Assembly (NCBI GenBank): GCA_902620585.1
Contig: CACNJC010000003.1
Coordinates: 1-64,000, forward strand
Length of the DNA: 64,000 bases
Direction: 5' to 3'
DNA from: an uncultured Pelagibacteraceae bacterium
GTDB taxonomy: Bacteria > Pseudomonadota > Alphaproteobacteria > Pelagibacterales > Pelagibacteraceae
Shown here: positions 9,090-18,002 of the stretch, in pieces
Layout of the letters: the number at the start of each line of letters is the position of its first letter
Numbering within the stretch: the first letter of the stretch is position 1
Notes under the pieces: generated by a model
Seen by the model: only the letters and a program-made list of their open reading frames with translations
Databases searched by the model: none
Told to the model about the DNA's origin: nothing
Program-made: the position numbers and the translations under genes

Positions 9090-10269
9090 ATTTTCTAGTT
9101 AGTAATTTTTTATAAATAACTCTCCTTGACCATTGATCTATTTGCATTATTTGAACTATATTTTTAGCTTCTTTTATAGCATATTTATTATAATTTCTAT
9201 CATTCAGTACGGTCAGTATATACTTATAAAAGGATGTAAAAGGTATTTTTTTTGCAATAAATTGATCAACTAATATTTCATTAACTGCATTGATTATAAT
9301 TGGTGAAGAATAATGTTCATTTAACCGAGATTTAAGATTAATAATTGGAAATCTTTTTTTATCTACTTTTGAGAAATTTAAACTATTAAAAAAAATTGAT
9401 TTTTTTGAGTTAGATTTAGGTTTTAAATAATTATCAATGTCTATTGTTTTATCAAAAATAGCGTTCGCTAAAGGAACTAACATAGAAGTTTCGTGATAAA
9501 TAAACTTATACAATCCATTTTTAAACTCGATAACGGCATGCACTAAAGACTCTGGGTGTATTACAATTTCGAATTTATTTATATCAACATCAAAAAGTTT
9601 GTGTGCCTCTACAACTTCAAAAAGTTTATTCATTAAAGTAGCAGAATCAATTGAAATTTTTTTTCCCATTTTCCATTTAGGATGCTTGATAGCTTCATGT
9701 GGTTTAACATATTTCAATCTGGAAATTTTAAGGTTTAAAAAAGGACCACCAGATGCAGTTAGATAAATTTTTTTAACGTCATTTAAATTTTGATGTTCTA
9801 ATAGTTTCATAATTGAAAAATGTTCAGAGTCTACTGGTACTATTTTGGTATTGTGTTTTAAAGCAATCTTTTTAATTAATTTCCATCCACATATTACCGA
9901 CTCTTTGTTTGCAATTAAAATTTTTTTACTTTTTTTTATAAGTTCTATCGTTGGTTTCAAACCAGCAATACCCGGTATAGCTGCAATAGTAATATCAGAT
10001 TTTTTAAAATATTTATTTTTAAAGTCAATATTTTGAAATATCTTGACCTTATTTTTTTTGAAACGATTTTTCACTTTTAAGAAAACTTTAGTATCGTTTA
10101 CAATAAATATTTTAGGTTTATATTTAAGAATTTGCTTGCAAATTAATGAATAATTTCTATTTGCAATCAAAATATTTATTTGAAAAAGATTTTTTTTGCT
10201 ACTAAATATTTTTAGACAATTTAAACCAATTGAACCAGTAGAACCTAAAATAGAAACATGTTTTTTCAT
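9082..10269 (-). CDS. dxr: 1-deoxy-D-xylulose 5-phosphate reductoisomerase
   Basis: Second step of the MEP isoprenoid pathway: converts DXP to MEP with NADPH. 395 aa, full length. N-terminal NADPH-binding GSTGSIG, ANKESVICG, the metal/substrate motif VDSEHFSIMKLL, SGGPFLN, HPKWKMGKKISIDSATLMNKLFEVVEAHKLF and HPESLVHAVIEF are all present. It stands between cdsA (1-base gap) and bamA (8-base overlap). Its product feeds the undecaprenyl-PP made by neighbouring UppS. Confidence 0.96.
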   Translation of the reverse strand: MKKHVSILGSTGSIGLNCLKIFSSKKNLFQINILIANRNYSLICKQILKYKPKIFIVNDTKVFLKVKNRFKKNKVKIFQNIDFKNKYFKKSDITIAAIPGIAGLKPTIELIKKSKKILIANKESVICGWKLIKKIALKHNTKIVPVDSEHFSIMKLLEHQNLNDVKKIYLTASGGPFLNLKISRLKYVKPHEAIKHPKWKMGKKISIDSATLMNKLFEVVEAHKLFDVDINKFEIVIHPESLVHAVIEFKNGLYKFIYHETSMLVPLANAIFDKTIDIDNYLKPKSNSKKSIFFNSLNFSKVDKKRFPIINLKSRLNEHYSSPIIINAVNEILVDQFIAKKIPFTSFYKYILTVLNDRNYNKYAIKEAKNIVQIMQIDQWSRRVIYKKLLTRKYA

Positions 10270-10270
10270 A

Positions 10271-10921
10271 TCAGTAAAATAATAATAAAATTAAAAATCC
10301 AATTGGTATTCCTAACAAAAGTCCGTCAACTCTATCTAGCACTCCACCATGGCCAGGTAAAAAATTACCACTATCTTTAATCGAGGATTTTCTTTTTAAA
10401 AATGAAAAAAATAAATCACCAATTTGACAACTTATTGAAATCAAACATCCTATAATTAACATATAAATGTTAAAATTTTCGGTTATCAAATAAAATGATA
10501 ATGATATAACAGAAGATGAGAACAACAATGAACCAATTGCTCCTGAAATAGTTTTATTTGGACTAATCTTTGTTAATTTTGGGCCTTTAAAGATTTTGCC
10601 AAAAATAAATCCTCCAATATCAGAAGCGACACATGTTATTAAAATCAAAAATAAAATAAGTTTTAAGTGTAAAAATAATGATATCGAAAAAAAGTAACTG
10701 CAAAAAGAAAAGATATAAATTGTGAAAATTAAATTAGACAAAAGTTGCTTTAATCTTTTTTTTTTAAAAATTTTAAGACTTATATTAAAAAATTCTAACA
10801 AAGAAAAAATGCCTAATATCATTAAAACAATACCTAAAGCAAAATTATTAATCATTATCAAGAATAATAGGATTAATAACGCAACTGAAGTAAAAATTCT
10901 TTTTATAAAATTTTCTGACAT
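10271..10921 (-). CDS. cdsA: Phosphatidate cytidylyltransferase
   Basis: Makes CDP-diacylglycerol from phosphatidate and CTP, the entry to phosphatidylglycerol and phosphatidylethanolamine. Integral membrane protein with about six hydrophobic helices and the C-terminal CdsA signature FLKRKSSIKDSGNFLPGHGGVLDRVDGLL. The ORF track starts at 10936 on a TTG that would overlap uppS; the ATG at 10921 (MSENFIKRIFTS) lies one base after the uppS TGA and is preferred, giving 216 aa. This is shorter than the E. coli protein (about 285 aa) but has the whole catalytic region. Confidence 0.92.
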   Translation of the reverse strand: MSENFIKRIFTSVALLILLFLIMINNFALGIVLMILGIFSLLEFFNISLKIFKKKRLKQLLSNLIFTIYIFSFCSYFFSISLFLHLKLILFLILITCVASDIGGFIFGKIFKGPKLTKISPNKTISGAIGSLLFSSSVISLSFYLITENFNIYMLIIGCLISISCQIGDLFFSFLKRKSSIKDSGNFLPGHGGVLDRVDGLLLGIPIGFLILLLFY

Positions 10922-10922
10922 A

Positions 10923-11597
10923 TCAAATTGAACCAAAATTTCTCTTAACTTTTTTATAGTTAATTACTATTTTTTTTAAATCTTTTTCGCTAAAATCAGG
11001 CCAAAGTTTATCTAGGAAATAAATTTCAGCATAAGCTAGTTGCCATAACATAAAATTACTCAACCTTTTGTGACCACCCGTTCTTATCAATATATCTGGA
11101 TCTGGCAAGTTTTTAGTATAAAGCTCTTTTCTTAAGGACTTAATATCAATTTTTTTTCTGTTTTTTAACTTCTTTAGGGCATTTATAATCTCAGATTTTG
11201 ATCCGTAATTGACAGCCAAATTAACAATAATCTTATCATTATTTCTTGTAAGCTTTATGACTTTTTTTAGTGATGATTTAACCTTTAGAGGTAATTTATT
11301 TAAGTTTCCTATGATATTAATCTTTATTCCGTTCGAAATAACATTATTCAATTCATTATTAAAATAATTTATTATAAGTTTAAAAAGAAAGTTAATTTCA
11401 CCTCTAGGCCTCTTCCAATTTTCTGTTGAAAATACGTAAAATGTTATGACTGGAATATTTAACTTAATTGAGCTTTCTACAATTTTTTTAACGGTCTTTA
11501 CTCCATTTATATGTCCAAAGTTTCTACCTTTGTTTCTTTTTTTTCCCCACCTACCATTACCATCCATAATAAAGGCAACGTGGTCGAGTTTATTCAT
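10923..11597 (-). CDS. uppS: Isoprenyl transferase (undecaprenyl diphosphate synthase)
   Basis: cis-Prenyltransferase that builds the C55 carrier lipid for cell wall and glycan export. 224 aa. The N-terminal HVAFIMDGNGRWGKKRNKGRNFGH carries the catalytic Asp and diphosphate-binding motif; TFYVFSTENWKRP, NLAVNYGSKSEI and the C-terminal PDPDILIRTGGHKRLSNFMLWQLAYAEIYF complete the family pattern. It overlaps frr by four bases and precedes cdsA. The frr-uppS-cdsA-dxr order is widely conserved. Confidence 0.95.
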   Translation of the reverse strand: MNKLDHVAFIMDGNGRWGKKRNKGRNFGHINGVKTVKKIVESSIKLNIPVITFYVFSTENWKRPRGEINFLFKLIINYFNNELNNVISNGIKINIIGNLNKLPLKVKSSLKKVIKLTRNNDKIIVNLAVNYGSKSEIINALKKLKNRKKIDIKSLRKELYTKNLPDPDILIRTGGHKRLSNFMLWQLAYAEIYFLDKLWPDFSEKDLKKIVINYKKVKRNFGSI

Positions 11598-12154
11598 ATT
11601 TGTAGTATCTCTTTTTCTTTTTCAGCTAAGATTTTATCAATATTTTCAATATTAGAGTCTGTGAGTTTTTGAATATTTTTTTCAAATTTTTTACTTTCGT
11701 CTTCTGAAATCGTCTTGTTTTTTAGGTTTGCCTTTAAAACTTCATTAGCTTCTCTTCTTATGTTTCTAATGGATATTTTGCTTTTCTCTCCCATTCCCTT
11801 TAAAATTTTGATTAAATCTTTTCTTCTTTCCTCTGTTAAATCTGGAACTCTTAATCTAATAATTTGACCATCTATTTGTGGATTGATTCCAAGTTCTGAT
11901 TTTTGTATTGCCGAGTCAATTGCATTTACATTAGACTTATCCCACACTTGAATGGATATAAGTCTAGCCTCTGGAACACTTACTGTTCCAAGTTGATCGA
12001 TTGGCATCAGTTGTCCGTATACATCGACTTTAATTGTATCCAGCATATTAGGGTTAGCTCTTCCAGTTCTCAGTGTGGATAGGTCTTTTTTAAAAGATTT
12101 TATGCTTTTATCCATCTTGGATGAATAATTATTCTCATTAAAATTTGAACTCAT
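11594..12154 (-). CDS. frr: Ribosome recycling factor
   Basis: Splits post-termination ribosomes together with EF-G. 186 aa, standard length, tRNA-shaped two-domain protein: three-helix bundle (N-terminal DKSIKSFKKDLSTLRTGRANPNMLD with the RTGRA motif, and the long C-terminal helices including LTEERRKDLIKILKGMGEKSKISIRNIRREAN) around a small beta domain (KVDVYGQLMPIDQLGTVSVPEARLI). It lies directly after tsf (2-base gap). In most relatives pyrH separates tsf and frr; here it does not. Confidence 0.97.
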   Translation of the reverse strand: MSSNFNENNYSSKMDKSIKSFKKDLSTLRTGRANPNMLDTIKVDVYGQLMPIDQLGTVSVPEARLISIQVWDKSNVNAIDSAIQKSELGINPQIDGQIIRLRVPDLTEERRKDLIKILKGMGEKSKISIRNIRREANEVLKANLKNKTISEDESKKFEKNIQKLTDSNIENIDKILAEKEKEILQI

Positions 12155-12156
12155 TC

Positions 12157-13023
12157 CTAAACTCCCTCACCAACTTTGTATCTTGTAAAATTAAGCACTT
12201 TTATATCTTTTTCTATTTTATTTTCTTTAAGTATATCAGATACTTTCTTTTTGGGGTCCATTATCCAAATTTGATTTAAAAGTGTATTATCGTTTATAAA
12301 TTTAGCAATTTTACCCTTAGATATTTTTTCGGCCATCTCAGGAGGCTTTCCTGAATTAGTGATCTCAGCTTTTATAATTTCTAACTCTTTATCTACTGTC
12401 TCTTTTTTTAAACCATCTTTTTCAATTGCTAAAGGATTTGAGGCTGCAATATGCATTGCTATTTTATTTCCGATATCTTCATTTTTACCTTTAACGATAC
12501 CATCTAATTTAACTATTGAAATTATTTTACCTATATTTTTTTCAATTGCCGAGTGAACATAAAAAAAATTAAAACCATTTTTATTATCAAAAAAATTTGA
12601 TCTTCTAATAGTGATTTTTTCTCCAATTTTTGCAATTAAATTCACAAGGTTGTCTTTAACAGATATGCCATTTTTCATCTTAGCTAAGTTTAATTTTTTT
12701 AAATCTCCTAAAAAAGAAAAGTTTATTTCTGATGTTTCTTTACAAAAAGAGATAAAATCTTTGTTTTTTGCAACAAAATCGGTTTCGCTATTAATTTCTA
12801 TTATTGATACTTTATTTTCTTTTTCCGAGACTAAAACTAAACCCTCAGATGCAGTCCTACTCATTTTTTTTGAAGCTTTTGCTATTCCTTTTTTTCGCAA
12901 AAATTCAATTGACTTTTCTATATCACCATTTGTTCCATCTAGTGCCAACTTACAGTCTTTAAATCCTACACCAGTAAGTTCTCTTAGTTTTTTAATATTG
13001 TTTAACAAGTCTTTATCTGACAT
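12157..13023 (-). CDS. tsf: Elongation factor Ts
   Basis: Nucleotide exchange factor for EF-Tu. 288 aa. The N-terminal UBA-like domain (IKKLRELTGVGFKDCKLALDGTNGDIEKSIEFLRKKGI) and the TDFVAKN motif in the core (ETDFVAKNKDFISFC), which contacts EF-Tu, are clear, as is IAMHIAASNPLAI. It follows rpsB by 22 bases, the universal rpsB-tsf pair, and is probably expressed from the same leader-controlled transcript. Confidence 0.97.
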   Translation of the reverse strand: MSDKDLLNNIKKLRELTGVGFKDCKLALDGTNGDIEKSIEFLRKKGIAKASKKMSRTASEGLVLVSEKENKVSIIEINSETDFVAKNKDFISFCKETSEINFSFLGDLKKLNLAKMKNGISVKDNLVNLIAKIGEKITIRRSNFFDNKNGFNFFYVHSAIEKNIGKIISIVKLDGIVKGKNEDIGNKIAMHIAASNPLAIEKDGLKKETVDKELEIIKAEITNSGKPPEMAEKISKGKIAKFINDNTLLNQIWIMDPKKKVSDILKENKIEKDIKVLNFTRYKVGEGV

Positions 13024-13045
13024 TTAAAAAATTGATTAGTTTATT

Positions 13046-13789
13046 TTATTTTTTTTCAGATTTTTTTTCTGATTTTTTTTCTTCTTTGAGATTTGGTTCT
13101 TTAATAAATTTTTCTGCGTCTTTAATCGTGTCCTTTAATAAATCACAATAAAGATTTATTGATCTTCTAGCATCATCGTTTCCTGGTATTGGAAAGCTTA
13201 TACCTGTCGGATCAGAGTTGGTATCGAGTACAGCTATAATTGGAATTTTAAGTTTTTTTGCTTCTGCTACTGCTAATGACTCTACATTAGTATCAATTAT
13301 AAATATTAAATCTGGAGTTTTTTTCATTTCTGAAATACCCCCCAAAGATCTTTGAAGCTTTTCTTTCTCTTTAGTAAATTTTAAGATTTCTTTTTTTGTA
13401 AAACCAATATTTTCTTTAGACAATTGCTCGTTTAATTTTTTTAATCTTTTTATTGAATTTTGAATTGTATTCCAATTTGTAAGCATACCACCTAACCATC
13501 TATAATTTACAAAGAACTGACCAGTTTCTTTAGCCAGGTCACTTACTTGTTCTGAGGCTTGTTTTTTTGTGGACACAATAAGAATCTTTCCTCCTCCAGA
13601 TATAGTTTTATGTACTTGCACCAATGCATTTTTTAAAAATTCTACTGTCTGAGTTAGATCGATTATATGTATAGAATTTTTTTCTCCAAAAATGTAATCT
13701 TTCATTTTTGGATTCCACCTTAAGGTTTTGTGACCGAGATGAACACCTGCTTCTAATAATTGTTTAATGTCTATTTTTGGTACGTTCAT
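13046..13789 (-). CDS. rpsB: 30S ribosomal protein S2
   Basis: 247 aa. Characteristic segments are [89 protein letters not shown] and [12 protein letters not shown]2 sits on the back of the 30S head/body junction and is needed for S1 binding. The C-terminus ends in a Lys/Glu/Ser low-complexity tail ([12 protein letters not shown]) beyond the conserved core. A structured leader lies immediately upstream (separate entry), with the GGA of the ribosome-binding region in its last helix, so S2/EF-Ts synthesis is probably autoregulated. Confidence 0.97.
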   Translation of the reverse strand: MNVPKIDIKQLLEAGVHLGHKTLRWNPKMKDYIFGEKNSIHIIDLTQTVEFLKNALVQVHKTISGGGKILIVSTKKQASEQVSDLAKETGQFFVNYRWLGGMLTNWNTIQNSIKRLKKLNEQLSKENIGFTKKEILKFTKEKEKLQRSLGGISEMKKTPDLIFIIDTNVESLAVAEAKKLKIPIIAVLDTNSDPTGISFPIPGNDDARRSINLYCDLLKDTIKDAEKFIKEPNLKEEKKSEKKSEKK

Positions 13790-13797
13790 AATTTTTT

Positions 13798-13861
13798 CCG
13801 GTTAATCCACCACAGTAACTCCAAATATATGGACCGGGAGGGCTATGCCCTTAAAACTGTG
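13798..13861 (-). promoter_or_regulatory. rpsB structured RNA leader with pseudoknot-type complementarity
   Basis: In the 120-base spacer between dnaE and rpsB, which looks much richer in G and C than other spacers, the minus strand contains: CACAG (13857-13861) complementary to CTGTG (13811-13815); a local hairpin AGGGC-ATA-GCCCT (13839-13851); and CCGGT (13833-13837) complementary to ACCGG (13798-13802). The order 1-2-1'-2' is that of a pseudoknot. The last helix strand abuts the presumed ribosome-binding bases (CCGGAAAAAATT before ATG), so folding could hide the start. As I recall, a candidate cis-regulatory RNA before the S2 gene has been reported for Ca. Pelagibacter ubique; this is probably the same element. 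Ligand: probably S2 itself (inference). Confidence 0.7.
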
Positions 13862-13877
13862 TGCGAAATTATTATCT

Positions 13878-13905
13878 GATATATACAACCGAGCTAAAAA
13901 ATCAA
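13878..13905 (-). promoter_or_regulatory. Putative sigma-70 promoter for rpsB operon
   Basis: Minus strand TTGATT (13900-13905), 16-base spacer, TATATC (13878-13883), just after the dnaE stop codon and upstream of the leader helices. Transcription would start near 13870, so the whole rpsB leader would be transcribed. Based on hexamer resemblance only, in AT-rich DNA. Confidence 0.4.
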
Positions 13906-13909
13906 CCTT

Positions 13910-16900
13910 CTAAACTGTTATTTTTTTAACGTATTCTTTGCTTTTTATAGCTTTTAAGTGGTTAAAATCGAATTTTCTCGCGTTCTGAAGATTATAATAA
14001 ATTTTTTCATTTTTTTTATGAATAACTAAGTTAATTATTGTTTGACCTTTATTATTTAAAAGTTTCTTGAGATCATTAATATCACAGTTCTCTTTAAGCT
14101 CGATTGTAACTTTTGAATAAGGTTTGTTAATTAGATCTGTTACACTTAAAATCTTTTTGACAGTCACTCTTCTGTTCGAGATATCGCTAATTGATTTATC
14201 TTTTTGTAAAGTTAAAATAAATGACTCTGCTTCCCTAATTTTATCTCTATTTTGAATGAGTATTTCTGCAAACAGAAAAAGTTCAAACTCTCCCTTGTTA
14301 TCACTAAATTTTACAATGGCAAATGGTGTTCCTTTTGCGCTTTTTTTTTCTTGTATGGACATTATGGTCCCAGCAATTAAAGCCTCATTTTCATTGTTTA
14401 ACATAAAGTCTTTATAGGACGTTATTTTTAGTTGCTTAAAAATTTCCTTATATTCGTTAAGCGGATGATCAGAGATATAAAAACCTAAAGACTTAAATTC
14501 TTCAGATAAAAGTTCTTTTTTTGTCCATTTTTTACATTCTACATAATCAAAACTATTTTCAATGTTAGAGTTATCATTAAAAAGACTGGTTTGGTTGTTC
14601 ATTTTATCATCGTTGATATTCTTAATTTGTTGAATTATTTTAGGAATTGAGTTTATAATTTTGTTTCTATCTTCATCAAACTCATCGAATGCTCCTGATT
14701 TAACCAAACCTTCTAACTGTAGTTTATTAACGTCTTTAGCATCCATTCTGTTTATAAAGTCAATTAAAGATTTAAATTTGCCTTTTTTTTCTCTTTCATT
14801 TATTATATTAGATATAGCCTCATACCCAACATTTTTGACTGCACCGAGACCATAAAAAATTTTATTTTTTTCAGTTTTGAAATCCGCGAAAGACTTGTTA
14901 ATAGAAGGTCTTATAATTTCAATATTTAATCTTTTTAATTCCTCTACAAATTCTCTTAGTTTTGAAGTGTTAGTTAATTCTGTTGACATTGTTGCAGCTA
15001 TAAAATCTTCCTTAAAGTAAGTTTTTAAATATGCTGTTTGGTAGGCAATTAATGCATAGGCTGCAGCATGACTTTTATTAAATCCGTATTGAGCAAAAGG
15101 TTCGATTTTTGTAAAAACAAAATTTGCAACTTCTTTTTTTATTCCATTTTTAATAGCCCCACTTATAAATCTTTCTTTTTGTTTATCTAGCTCTGCTTTT
15201 TTCTTCTTACCCATCGCTCTTCTTAAAATGTCTGCTTCGCTTGCAGTAAATCCTGCAAGTGTTTGAGCAATTTGCATAACTTGTTCTTGATAAATGATTA
15301 TTCCATACGTAGATTCTAATATTTTTTCTAGAGTAGGATGAATATAATCAGGTTTTTTATTTCCATTTTTACAATCATTATAAATAGGTATATTGCTCAT
15401 AGGCCCAGGCCTGTATAAAGCAACTAGTGCAATTATGTCATCAAATCTGTTAGGTTTCATCTGTTTGATCGCTTCTCTCATTCCAGTACTTTCAAGCTGA
15501 AATAATCCAATTGTTTCTCCAGTAGAAAGCAAATTGTAAACTTTTTCATCCTCAAGATTTATTTTACTTATATCTAAATCAATTTTTTTTAATTTTAATC
15601 TTTTAAGAGTTTTATTTATTACGGTTAAAGTTTTAAGCCCGAGTAAATCAAATTTAACTAGGCCAGCATTTTCTGATGAATACATGTCATATTGAGTTGA
15701 TGGTAAAATTAAATTGGAACTTTGATCAACATAAAGGGGAAATTGCTCAGCTAATTTATTGCCTGCTATTACTACACCTGCTGCGTGGGTAGCCATGTTA
15801 CGATTTAAACCCTCTAATTTTAAAGAAAGATTAATAAGTTTTTCAACTTTTCTGTTATTTTTGATTTCATCTTTGAATCGCGGCTCTCTATCGATAGACT
15901 CTTGAAGTGTTAAGGGTCTCGAAGGGTCGAAGGGTATCATCTTACATATTTTATCAACATGTCCATAAGACAGACCTAATATCCGTCCGACATCCCTTAA
16001 AGCCATTCTAGCTTTTAGTTTACCAAAAGTAATTATGTGTGCTACCCCATCTTTGTATTTTGTTTTAAGGTATTCAAAAACTTTATCTCTTTGTTCCTCA
16101 CAGAAATCTATATCAAAATCTGGCATAGAAATTCTATCTGGATTTAAAAATCTCTCAAAAATTAAATCAAATTCTATTGGATCAAGATCAGTGATATCTA
16201 AACAGTAAGCAACCAATGAGCCTGCTCCTGACCCTCTTCCAGGACCAACAGGAATAGAATTTTTTTTAGCCCATCTTATGTAATCTGATACGATTAAAAA
16301 ATAACTTGAATAATCCATTGAATTTATAATGTCTAATTCATGGAGTAATCGATCTTCATAAATTTTTTTAACCTCTTCAGATGATTTGTCTTTATTCTTT
16401 TTCAAAATAAAATTTTTAAGTCTTCCTTCCAAACCAAGTTTCGCTTGACTCATTAATTCTTTTTCAGGTGAAATATTTTGATTATTTGAAATTGACGGCA
16501 GAATAGGTTTTGATTTTTTAGGTTTAAAATTAAATTTAAAAGGAAAATTATAATTATTTTCTAAAGCTTCAGGAATATCTTTATATAATTTTTGAATATC
16601 TTCGTTTTTTTTTAAATAATGTTGATCGCTATAACGAAATCGATTTTTATCATCTATAAATTGTTTTTCGCCTATACACATTAATGCGTCATGGGCCTCT
16701 GCCATATCGTGATCTAAATAAAAAACCTCCTGACTAGCTATTATCGGTATATAATTCGTAGATGATAACTTTAGCATATAGTTTTCGTAATTCATTTCCT
16801 GTTCTTCTCCATGCCTTTGAATTTCAATATAAAGGCGATTATGAAAGGAGGTTTTTATATTTTTAATTATCTTTTCAATCAATTTTAATTTATTTGCATA

Positions 16901-17326
16901 AAATAACTTTCCAAAGAAATTTGTATAGTTGCCTGTAAGTATAATTAAATCCTTATTATTCAAAATTAAATCGTCTATTTCGCAATAAGGTTCAGGAAAA
17001 TTTTTATCTTTTAAGTAACTTTTTGAAGATAGTTTAGTTAAATTTTTGTAACCTAGCTCTGAGGTAGCATATAACGTAATTTTTCCATATACATTGTCGC
17101 TAATAATATTTATTTGTGTTCCAATTATTGGTTGAGTTCCAACCTTACTAATTTTTTCTGCAAATTCTAATGCACCACATAAATTATAACTATCAGCAAG
17201 ACCAATGGCTTTGATCTTATTATTTTTACAATAATTTGCTAATTCATCAATTTTGATAGCTCCTTCACAAATTGAGTATTGGGTATGTATTTTAAGATTA
17301 TTAAATTCTTTATGACGCGCGGACAT
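13910..17326 (-). CDS. dnaE: DNA polymerase III alpha subunit
   Basis: Replicative DNA polymerase, 1138 aa, DnaE1 type. The N-terminal PHP domain (about 1-210, starting NLKIHTQYSICEGAIKIDELA) is followed by the palm with GPGRGSGAGS (361-370) and the catalytic Asp motif PDFDIDF (402-408), then YQEQVMQIAQTLAGFTASEADILRRAMGKKK and AQYGFNKSHAAAYALIAYQTAYLK in the fingers, tandem HhH, and an OB fold near residue 980 (ALIAGTIMSIQEKKSAKGTPFAIVKFSD). It ends the nuo-to-dnaE run and overlaps lolD by 17 bases. Proofreading would need a separate DnaQ. Confidence 0.97.
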   Translation of the reverse strand: MSARHKEFNNLKIHTQYSICEGAIKIDELANYCKNNKIKAIGLADSYNLCGALEFAEKISKVGTQPIIGTQINIISDNVYGKITLYATSELGYKNLTKLSSKSYLKDKNFPEPYCEIDDLILNNKDLIILTGNYTNFFGKLFYANKLKLIEKIIKNIKTSFHNRLYIEIQRHGEEQEMNYENYMLKLSSTNYIPIIASQEVFYLDHDMAEAHDALMCIGEKQFIDDKNRFRYSDQHYLKKNEDIQKLYKDIPEALENNYNFPFKFNFKPKKSKPILPSISNNQNISPEKELMSQAKLGLEGRLKNFILKKNKDKSSEEVKKIYEDRLLHELDIINSMDYSSYFLIVSDYIRWAKKNSIPVGPGRGSGAGSLVAYCLDITDLDPIEFDLIFERFLNPDRISMPDFDIDFCEEQRDKVFEYLKTKYKDGVAHIITFGKLKARMALRDVGRILGLSYGHVDKICKMIPFDPSRPLTLQESIDREPRFKDEIKNNRKVEKLINLSLKLEGLNRNMATHAAGVVIAGNKLAEQFPLYVDQSSNLILPSTQYDMYSSENAGLVKFDLLGLKTLTVINKTLKRLKLKKIDLDISKINLEDEKVYNLLSTGETIGLFQLESTGMREAIKQMKPNRFDDIIALVALYRPGPMSNIPIYNDCKNGNKKPDYIHPTLEKILESTYGIIIYQEQVMQIAQTLAGFTASEADILRRAMGKKKKAELDKQKERFISGAIKNGIKKEVANFVFTKIEPFAQYGFNKSHAAAYALIAYQTAYLKTYFKEDFIAATMSTELTNTSKLREFVEELKRLNIEIIRPSINKSFADFKTEKNKIFYGLGAVKNVGYEAISNIINEREKKGKFKSLIDFINRMDAKDVNKLQLEGLVKSGAFDEFDEDRNKIINSIPKIIQQIKNINDDKMNNQTSLFNDNSNIENSFDYVECKKWTKKELLSEEFKSLGFYISDHPLNEYKEIFKQLKITSYKDFMLNNENEALIAGTIMSIQEKKSAKGTPFAIVKFSDNKGEFELFLFAEILIQNRDKIREAESFILTLQKDKSISDISNRRVTVKKILSVTDLINKPYSKVTIELKENCDINDLKKLLNNKGQTIINLVIHKKNEKIYYNLQNARKFDFNHLKAIKSKEYVKKITV

Positions 17327-18002
17327 TTACTCGTTTTATATTACCTCTGGAAATACTCAACTTATAATCTGCCTTGTTAGCAAGTTCTCTATTGTGAGTT
17401 GCAAAAATAATGGCTTTATTTAATTTTTTTAATTTCAAAAAGTAAGAAAAAATTTCCGATGAAGTTTTGTAATCTAGATTTCCAGTTGGTTCATCTGCTA
17501 AAATCAAATCAGTTTCTGCTACAAGAGATCTCGCAATAGCAACCCTTTGTTGTTCTCCACCAGACATTTCATTAGGAAAATGATTCATTCTATTTAATAT
17601 TTTTAATTCTCTTAAAATTTTTTTTGTTTTTTCTTTTATATCTTTTGTTTTTTCTCCCTTAATTACTAAAGGCATTATAATGTTTTCATAAGCTGTAAAA
17701 TCGGAAAGTAAGTTATTATCTTGAAAAATAATTGATATTTTTTCTCTTCTTACTTGATCTTTCTTGTTTTCTTTGAAATCTTTTGTGTCCTTGTTGTTTA
17801 ATAAAATTTTTCCACTTGTTGGTTCATCTAAAAGGGCAAGTAAGTGTAAAAAAGATGACTTTCCAGATCCAGAAGGTCCTGTAAGTGCAATTAAATCACC
17901 TTCTTTAATTTTAAGATTTACCTTGTTAAAAAGCTCGATAGTTCCATTTTTATGTTCAAAAATTTTCTTTAAATTTAATACTTCTAATATAGTTTTAGTC
18001 AT
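17310..18002 (-). CDS. lolD: Lipoprotein-releasing system ATP-binding protein
   Basis: ABC ATPase that powers extraction of lipoproteins from the inner membrane. 230 aa. Walker A GPSGSGKSS, Q-loop IIFQDNNLLSDFTAYENIIMPL, ABC signature MSGGEQQRVAIARSL, Walker B LILADEPTGNLD and the H-loop ATHNREL are all intact. It overlaps the permease gene by 8 bases, which identifies it as LolD rather than another FtsE/MacB-type ATPase. Confidence 0.93.
   Translation of the reverse strand: MTKTILEVLNLKKIFEHKNGTIELFNKVNLKIKEGDLIALTGPSGSGKSSFLHLLALLDEPTSGKILLNNKDTKDFKENKKDQVRREKISIIFQDNNLLSDFTAYENIIMPLVIKGEKTKDIKEKTKKILRELKILNRMNHFPNEMSGGEQQRVAIARSLVAETDLILADEPTGNLDYKTSSEIFSYFLKLKKLNKAIIFATHNRELANKADYKLSISRGNIKRVNVRAS

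Noticed and set aside
13049-13085. Repeat-like Lys/Ser/Glu codons at the rpsB 3' end
   Set aside because: A low-complexity basic tail ([11 protein letters not shown]) common in AT-rich genomes, not a DNA repeat with independent function.
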